Below are positions 57,000-64,000 of a stretch of 64,000 nucleotides of DNA, piece after piece (position 1 is the first letter of the stretch; each line of letters opens with the position of its first letter). The stretch is from contig BLJB01000059.1 of NCBI GenBank assembly GCA_013423325.1, positions 58,160 through 122,159 on the forward strand. The letters run 5' to 3'. Source of the stretch: Usnea hakonensis. Its lineage: Eukaryota > Ascomycota > Lecanoromycetes > Lecanorales > Parmeliaceae. The translations under genes were made by a program, and so were the position numbers. Under the pieces are notes generated by a model. That model made no database searches and had not been told where the DNA came from. It saw only the letters and a program-made list of their open reading frames with translations.

Positions 57000-59000
57000 T
57001 AATGGGGCGGTTTAGTAGCGGGCTCATAACCGCGCCAATAGGTGTACACACTCTTTCATTGAATATACATCCCCCTCCTTAGCTGGGTATATTTAGGCTA
57101 GTGAGGCCATTATTCCTCCCGAAGCGGATTGGCTTACTCATTAGACGTGGGTCACTACATTGCGTACACCTGCTGTATTTTGTGGTACTATTTGGTTTAT
57201 CCCTTCTCACCCGAAGCAAAAATTCCACCAAGTCTACCAAATTCATCAAAGCTGAGATACTCTCACCCCAGCCGAGTGGCTATAAGCCTCTTGCCGCCGC
57301 CGTCAGACGCGGATGCGTCCAGTGACTCTTTTCTCCTTTCCTTAATTCAGAAGCACGCCCTTAAATAAGGCTACATCGGCGCTAAATCACCCATCAGAAA
57401 GAGCGATGCGAAACGGATAAAGACTGACTACGCTGCTCTCTCATCAAGATAAGATCGGTCGTTGAACTAGCTAAAAGAGGGAGTACAACAGTATAGAGCC
57501 TCGCGCACTAATGGACACAAGCATGTTTCGAAGCTGGATAGGAAGTAGAAGTACACATGGTAGGGCTACGTGATGATCAGAAAGAACACGGAATGACGAT
57601 CTCACGGCCGCTGATGATGACTGCAACACACGTGCTCCAAGCGAGAACAAGACATCTAATATGAGGTTGATCTTCAAACCTTGATTGCTACATGGCACTT
57701 TTTGCTTGATCAGGACGTCTTATTTATCTACTTCGGCACCTTGAAACTACATTGCCAAGAAGGGGGTCCAACAAAGGTCACATAAAGCGTGGATGGGGCT
57801 TGCTCTTTCTGTAGATGAGGTTGGAATTCAACCAGCCGACCAGCCTCCCTGCGTGAAAGAGCGACAAGGACGTAGGGGAATCTTCGGCTTACGTTGTGTC
57901 CAGCGTTTCCGGTACTGCACCGGGGCTTCAGATGACTCTGTTTAGGAAGTTTGAACCTTTCTATGGCTGACCTTTGCTGTGTGCTCTTGGCTGATAAATA
58001 GGCGTTGCTGCGAATCATCTTTGTGTTGCATGCTCGGTGGCACTGGCAGGTTGATTCTGAAAGAGAGGAATTGACTGAAGAGCAATGGTGGTGGGGCAAA
58101 AAGCAGTGTTCATGTACTCTTTATGGTGATTGGTTATATATCTAGTTAGATATAAGATGCGCTGTAGTCTGCTACAAGATCGTCGGCATCATCGAGATAT
58201 GGTGAAATGGCCGTTGATGACCGGCGCCCCACTCCACGAATGGATCGCATCCTCCAGTAAACTCCTCGTGTTAGGGGATGCTGCTCTTGCGATACTGGCA
58301 TGCAAATGCCAAGGTAAGCCTCTATTTCATCAATTAAAGCTCTCATTTCAATAAGACCCGCGACTCATTAACCTCGCCTCCTCCCCCTTCCCCCTCCCTA
58401 AAGCGTCGCCATAGCTTCAACCCCATCGACATCCGACCTCCCGATCGCCCTGTCTTTTCTGCAATCCATCCGCATCAGACGCGCCAAGCAAATGCAATAA
58501 ACCAGTCTCATCAATGCCAAATTCGGCCACTTTGTAGACGGGTCGGTACAAGAAGCAAGAGATAGAGCTATGCGATCAGAGGACGAGGAAAGACCTTTTG
58601 AGGAGAGTTCGAATCTGCGAAGGGGTCTGGTCACGTAGCGATGGTGCTTTGATTATGATGCGGATAAGGTATTGGCGGAGGATGTACGGCAGTGCTTTGG
58701 CGAGCGTCAATCTGTTGAGTAAGGTTGGTGAGATGGGCAGTAGGTCAATGGTTTCGTTGACCAGCTGCCATCCTGTCAGAGAATCCAGCGTCTTTTGTCT
58801 CTGATACGCCCACACGTTCTCCTGTCTATGGCCCCCGAAAACGGCACGTGGTGAGCCACAGCCCCTTCTCAGCCATGCGTGCCCCCCAGTCTCAAGACCA
58901 GACCGTCCCTTGACTCTTTAAACGACTTCCCTCCTATCACCGTCCTCTCCGTCCCTATTCTCGAAAAGAAAGAAATCTCCTTTCTTCACCCAAGTGTAGA
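57000..59000. other. Long intergenic region with weak coding signals only
   Basis: Minus-strand frames at 57728-58099 (123 residues) and 58398-58815 (two overlapping frames, one with NETIDLLPISPTLLNRL) have some coding character, but I found no splice path or family. They may be relics or parts of an unrecognised gene. Confidence 0.4.
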
Positions 59001-62000
59001 TCAGAGTCCATCATGATTCCTAATACCCCAAAATCTATCTAGAAAACTCTGACTGACATGTTTGAGCAATTGCCAAAATGTCCCACCTTGTTCGTTCCGA
59101 GTACCAGCCTGCGATACGAAGCGACCATTTCTGAAATCTGTCAACATACGGGCAATTTCTGTTATCCGTGGGTGATTTGCGCCGAGAAACTTGGTTTCTG
59201 ATTCAAGCACTCTTGCCAGTAACGCTATTGCTTCGCTGCGACGACCTTGTTGGTAGTACACTACTGCCAACATCTGCATATGTTGCACCGTCAGCAGAGG
59301 CACTGATCCACCAAACTTCGTGTGTGAATTGACAACTCTTTCCATTATGTCAGCTGCTTCACGATGATGTCCTTGATCACAATAGGCACCTGCCAAGTGG
59401 ACCATGCTGCTAAGCGTGTGCAGACTATCTACCCCATCAATTTTCGTCTGCGAATCAACAACCCTTTCCAAAATTACAATGGCTTCTCTGCAGCGATTTT
59501 GTCCCTTAAGATTAACACCCAATCTAAGCATAGCGACTAGGGTGAGTGAATGTTCTGCTCCATAAACTCTTTCACTCGTCTCTCTTACTTGCACACGCAG
59601 CTTCTCAGCTTCCTTCCAACGTTCTCGGCGCTCATATATACTTGCCAGCTGACTTATGCTATCTAACGTATCGGGGTGTTCCACTCCTAGCAATCTTCCT
59701 TGATCCTTTAGAACGTCTTCTTGTAGCTCCTCTGCACGCTCCCAGAGCCCAACATATACATATGCTTGTGCAACTTCGCTCAAAGCATTGAGCGTCAAAG
59801 GATGATGAGTTCCATAAAGTCTTTTTCGCACCTCGTAAGCAGCAATACTTCTTTTGACACTCATCTCATCTCGGCCGTACATCCAGTCAAAATAAGCCAC
59901 GATACGCAAGAGTTTCGCATACTTCTCTGTACATATTCCGAGTTCTTCGCCGTACTGAATGACTGTCTGTGCCTGAGGGAGTAAAACTCCCCATACTGTC
60001 AAATTTTGAGGCCATCCCTCATCATCATGTTGAAAATTATCTGCAACCATAGATAAAGCTTTTTCCTGCCACATTCCTATCTGGTCTTGCGTTTGTAGCC
60101 AGTTCTGGGTGGCCAGCTGCACCATTCGATGCATCTCGTACCTTGATCCATCACGTCCAGCTTTGATCAGCGAAAACGCAAGCAGGGTACCCAATGCCTT
60201 CATAAAGCCCACATTTTGATCCGAAGGTTTTCGCAGAAGACTCTCTGGAATGCTTTGTCGGTCCAGAACCGCCATAAGCGATAGCATCTCAGCTGCACGC
60301 GGCTCCCGTTCACTAATCAGATCGAAAGATATTTTCCACGTTTTGACGACAGAATTCTCGCTTTCTTTATCCCTTCTAAGGTCTCCAAGATCTTCATTTA
60401 AGAGCTCTTGTAGATCAAAATCATTTGCGCGCAGTGTCGCCAGGTATTTGGAGAGTGTAATGTGGTTTTCGCTGATAAAAGCTGCTGCTTGGCTGATTGC
60501 AAGAGGAAGGTATTCAAGGGCTTCAAGTAGGTTTCTCGTATCATCTAAATCTGAGTGCTTAGGTAGCTCTACTTGCCTATTTCTAAGGAGATCTTGTGCC
60601 TCTTGAGGAGACATGCGGTCTACTATTATAGATGCGTGTCTACCTGCAAGCCTTTGCGCTAGGCGTTCATCTCTCGTCGTAAGGAGTATTGATCCGTTCG
60701 GGTTTTGTGGAAGATAGTCCTTGAGAGGAGACGTGCATTCACTGTCGGTAGCATTTGAGGTTGGTTTCTTGAAGAAAATCTCGAGGTCATCGGCGCTGTC
60801 CAGAACTATAAGCCAGCTCCCATTGTCAACTTCGTTGAACCATTCGAGGACTAAATGAAGTGTGTCAATTTTGGGATCGTTCCACCCTGGGATCTCAAGT
60901 TTTTGTGCTATATTTCTGTATGCTTGTCCAAAGCGTTGCCTTGTACTGGCATGAACCCAAACAATGTGTGCATGGGGATGGTTTTTTCTGAAGCGATAGC
61001 AGTACTCGATTGCAATTTGCGACTTTCTAGAGGTGCCTTAGCTGACGGCAAGGACTTGTCGAAGGAAGTCAACACTACTTACCCGACTCCACCAATTCCT
61101 GATAGCGCAAAGCGCCGTTGTTGTCTCATGTGTTGATCTATACCGTCAAAGATTTCGGGTCGGTTGACAAATAATATGTCTTGGCCAAATGGAACCAGGA
61201 ACAGAGGTTTCAGCACCCTGGAGGAATCTGAGAGCTTCATATCAGCGTTTCGATCAAGTGCAGCATCCGATGGGGAGGATGTTTTGGATAGACTGCCTAG
61301 TTGTAAAAGCACCACAAACCTGATAACGTAGAACCCGACAAAGTATTGTTATCACTGTGTCTGAATGTCCCCGGAATAATTTCTTCAACCACTGCTCTCC
61401 TCTTGTTTTGCTGTTCGCGCCTCTCCCATTCCCAGCGGGAAATGATGATCTCCGACGCTTTTCTGGCATAGCGGTCTATTCCCTCCGTGACTATCTGAAA
61501 CCCGGGAGCGCGATCATCCTCGAACTTGGACATGTGAAAATGGTCTTGTTCGATGCTTGCGCGATCCACATCCTGAATGCTGGGAGAGGCGGATTCCTCA
61601 CTCACAATGTACTTTAGGCTTCCTCTCAAGTTGGTAGGCTTGGCTTCATGAAAAAAGTATATACGGTATCTGCTCACGAGTTGTATGAATTGGCGGTCGG
61701 CAATCTGAAGCGTCTCACTGTTGTTCTTCAAGGCATTGATCAGTTGATGTTGTGTGTCAATACCGCTGCAAGCACTCTCCAAGAAGAAACCCCATTCGAC
61801 AGTCTCGAAACCTTTGTGTGGAGTTCCGAGGAATAGTATACCATAAGTAGAGACATAAATAGATCGTAAATGTTCGGTATGATTGCCAAGTATTTCTGAC
61901 GAGTAAATCAAAGCACGTTTAACAACGAGACCGCCCAATGAATGAGCGACAAATATAATGGGTCGCTCTAATGCTTCATGTCTCCGCCTATTTGCACACA

Positions 62001-62407
62001 ATTCGGCGACGAGTTGCTCGGCATGTATGTGGATCTTGTCTTTTGACCCCCCGTCTATGAGCGATGTGACATCCGCATCATATCCATAGACCATTATTCG
62101 TGTGTTATCTTCTTGAATCACAGGCGGCAGTAGTTGGACCGGCCAGAAGACCTTGGACTTCTCACTAGTCCATGTAGCTTCAGGGTGACCATTGAGGCCA
62201 TGAACGAAGACAACGTCGACAAACTTTCGCTCGTCACCACGAGGTGTGTATATTTGGGTGAGCCCAATGCGATTGATGGGACTGTCTGGAATGTCAGAGG
62301 TAGCCTAGAATTCATGAGTACGGGCACGGACGACAAATCGCACAAAAACGGGTACTCTACATACCATCACACGCTGGTACGCCCGCAAGTTCACTGCAGC
62401 TCCACAT
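59001..62407 (-). CDS. NLR-like protein: alpha/beta hydrolase, NB-ARC and TPR domains
   Basis: Four exons: 62365-62407, 61356-62285, 61083-61296, 59001-61026; 1070 residues, all phases agreeing. Residues about 35-250 are a DUF676/PGAP1-like hydrolase with FVHGLNG (oxyanion side), nucleophile VAHSLGG (Ser130), FLGTPHKG and a C-terminal DHFHMSKF His. NB-ARC follows: Walker A GIGGVGKS (391-398), Walker B WLIVLDSADD (467-476), SILLTTRD sensor and LPLAISQAAAFI. From about 750 to 1030 are tetratricopeptide repeats of kinesin-light-chain type (YGTHHPLTLNALSEVAQAYV, GVEHPDTLDSISQLASIYER). Such STAND proteins are fungal counterparts of plant and animal NLRs, in which ligand sensing by the repeats opens the NTPase and releases the N-terminal effector. 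The ATG at 62407 is the first in frame. Confidence 0.88.
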
Positions 62408-63329
62408 CCAATTGAGCTCACGTATTAGGCAGCATCTGCAGATACCAGGATCGGTCTTTGGGCTCTCTGCTACCGTATGCTTGTAGATGAGCCTTGACGG
62501 ATGGCTCTGGTGATTTTGTGCTTCCGAAAAGGACGGGAGCTTTCGGGATCGAAAGCAGTCGGCAATGAGCGCGTATGGCAAGGCAGAGTCAACGATGGCT
62601 CACTTGCGCGCATGCGTACTCTCTACGAGACGGCGTGAAGGATAGATGGGAAGCTGAAATAAGGTGTTGCTGTGCGGCCGAGCTCAGGGAGCAGTCTGGG
62701 AAGGGCGGCATCTAGGAACCTAAGTTTGGGTGTGGTGACCATAGCGGATCTGCAATCAAAGAGTGTGATGGCTTGCATGGTACTAGGCTATTGGGGGTTA
62801 GGGTGCCCACGGCCAGACTCTACATTACCAATCGATTAGGCACTGCCACGATAAAGATAAGAGGGGATCTTCAACCACTTTTGAACGTTAGGCAACCTAG
62901 ACCGTGGCCAGCCAGGTCGACACAAGCTCGACTTCACATTGCGAAAAGGCGGTATCGACCAGCGTTCAACCTTATCTATACAGTAGAGTTTGAGAGAAGG
63001 TTACGGGACCACAAAACATAGGGTACACGCGATTCATGGACCGAACGTAAGGTCAGGCAGTCCAGGAAGTATTATGCCATCGGCTATAATCTATACTTTT
63101 GGAGTATGTATTTAAGATCTGAGCTTCCGCTACAAGCTAACTAAATCTGTGTCCAGAAATTCAGGATAAAGTGTCATTGCTGGGTTTCGACCATGGCATG
63201 GAATAATTATGTCATACTGCTTTTTGCAAAACCATTGGCGGGAGCGCGAAACTAGCAGCCGCCCCACGTTTTTTTGCCGGGACCACCGCCAAATGCAAGC
63301 AGGAGGCCAGTAATATCGCTATCGCCATA
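62408..63329. other. Upstream region of the NLR-like gene, no gene seen
   Basis: Promoter and leader sequence; the frame at 62773-63021 shows no coding character. Gives way to AT-rich DNA at about 63330. Confidence 0.5.
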
Positions 63330-63752
63330 GAAAAATCATATAGTACTCTATTTAATACTCCAAATAGTACTCTATTTAATACTCTATATAGTAGTACTCT
63401 ATTCTATACTCTATATAATAGTCTATATAGTACTATAAATAGTATAAGTAGTACTCTATTCTATACCTATATAGTACTCTATTATACTCCGTTCTATACT
63501 CTATATAGTATTATAAGTAGTACTCTATTTAATACTCTATTTAATATAGTACTATAAGTAGTAGTTATAGTAGTCTACTAAAAATCGGGTAGTACTTCGG
63601 GTCTAGGGCCTAATAAAAAAAAATTGGTATACTCCCCGTACGTAGCGATATATAGACGGCTAAACTATACTAGAAATACATTATTAATCGACTTACTAAC
63701 GGATCTTAGTGCGGTAGTAATATAGGTAGTAATATAGATAGTAGTAAAGAAG
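63330..63752. repeat. AT-rich TAGTACTCTAT-type low-complexity block
   Basis: Irregular repetition of TAGTACTCTAT, TTAATACTC and CTATATAGTA words. The lack of C and excess of TpA fit a repeat-induced point-mutated transposon or simple-sequence expansion of such DNA. Confidence 0.75.
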
Positions 63753-63934
63753 TGTCACGAGCGGTCCCTACCTCTCAACACATGGTTATCAAGGCCGGTG
63801 CCTAATCGGGACTAGTGGCTTGGCGCCCTGGCTCTCTACATATTTATGTCTTCTTCCTTCCTGTACATAGGCTCCTCACCTAGTTATCTTATTCAATATA
63901 CCTACATGATATTACCTCTGTACCGGTCCTGACA
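63753..63934. mobile_element. Probable retrotransposon long terminal repeat
   Basis: 182 bp beginning TGTCACGAGCGG and ending CGGTCCTGACA, so the ends show the TGTCA...TGACA inverted dinucleotide pattern of LTRs. GC content is clearly higher than the AT-rich DNA on its left. Immediately after it CTATAACTAGGTCGCCCC could be a primer-binding region. The second LTR and any coding part would lie beyond the window. Confidence 0.5.
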
Positions 63935-64000
63935 CTATAACTAGGTCGCCCCCTCATTACATTCGTGGTTTGTGGCTTACGAATTAAAAAATTTAGCCTG

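Noticed and set aside
61297..61319. 23-nt GT...AG intron in the NLR-like gene
   Set aside because: Too short to be spliced; a 59-nt intron with donor at 61355 and the same acceptor preserves frame and is preferred.
1..64000. CRISPR arrays, bacterial operons, riboswitches, rRNA
   Set aside because: None seen; gene structure is eukaryotic throughout.

Overview
The window is nuclear DNA of a filamentous ascomycete (Pezizomycotina; Leotiomycetes is a guess). The grounds are short GT-AG introns of about 45-90 nt, single-copy housekeeping genes that fit filamentous fungi (SPT6, RRP4, ADE5,7, MRC1, a Ste7-type MAPKK), and fungus-only families: Zn2Cys6 regulators, LaeA-like methyltransferase, HeLo-like N-terminal domain, NB-ARC-TPR. 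I rebuilt the gene models by hand from splice sites and frames; exon coordinates are given in each entry.

Layout. 1-6.7 kb: a divergent protein kinase running off the left edge, two unknown genes and a DUF7730/F-box-like gene. 7.3-31.9 kb is a gene-dense conserved block: RRP4 and SPT6 (convergent), SPT6 and the MAPKK STE7 (divergent), a glycosylated membrane protein, a small secreted protein, ADE5,7 and MRC1 (divergent, 239 bp shared promoter) and a GPI-anchor-like surface protein. 33.3-48.8 kb: a secreted GH20 beta-hexosaminidase, a Zn2Cys6 regulator divergent from an FSP1/AIF-like oxidoreductase, a HeLo-like protein fused to two ubiquitin-like domains, a proline-rich protein of unknown function whose only in-frame ATG lies in a transposon relic, a second DUF7730-like gene, a BTB protein and a PLD-like protein.

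49-64 kb looks accessory. It holds a TPR gene fragment, a C2H2+Zn2Cys6 regulator broken by several stops and frameshifts, an intact LaeA-like methyltransferase, a PrnB/IDO-like gene with two in-frame stops, two complete copies of a TA-flanked inverted-repeat MITE, AT-rich blocks resembling RIP-mutated repeats, an intact 1070-residue alpha/beta-hydrolase-NB-ARC-TPR (NLR-like) gene and, at the right edge, a likely retrotransposon LTR.

Most notable points: the MITE family (three copies, one contributing the start codon of a host gene); the pattern of decay in which regulator and enzyme carry C-to-T-type nonsense changes while the neighbouring methyltransferase and NLR are open; and two signalling architectures with N-terminal domains typical of fungal non-self recognition and cell-death proteins (HeLo-like/ubiquitin-like and hydrolase/NB-ARC/TPR).
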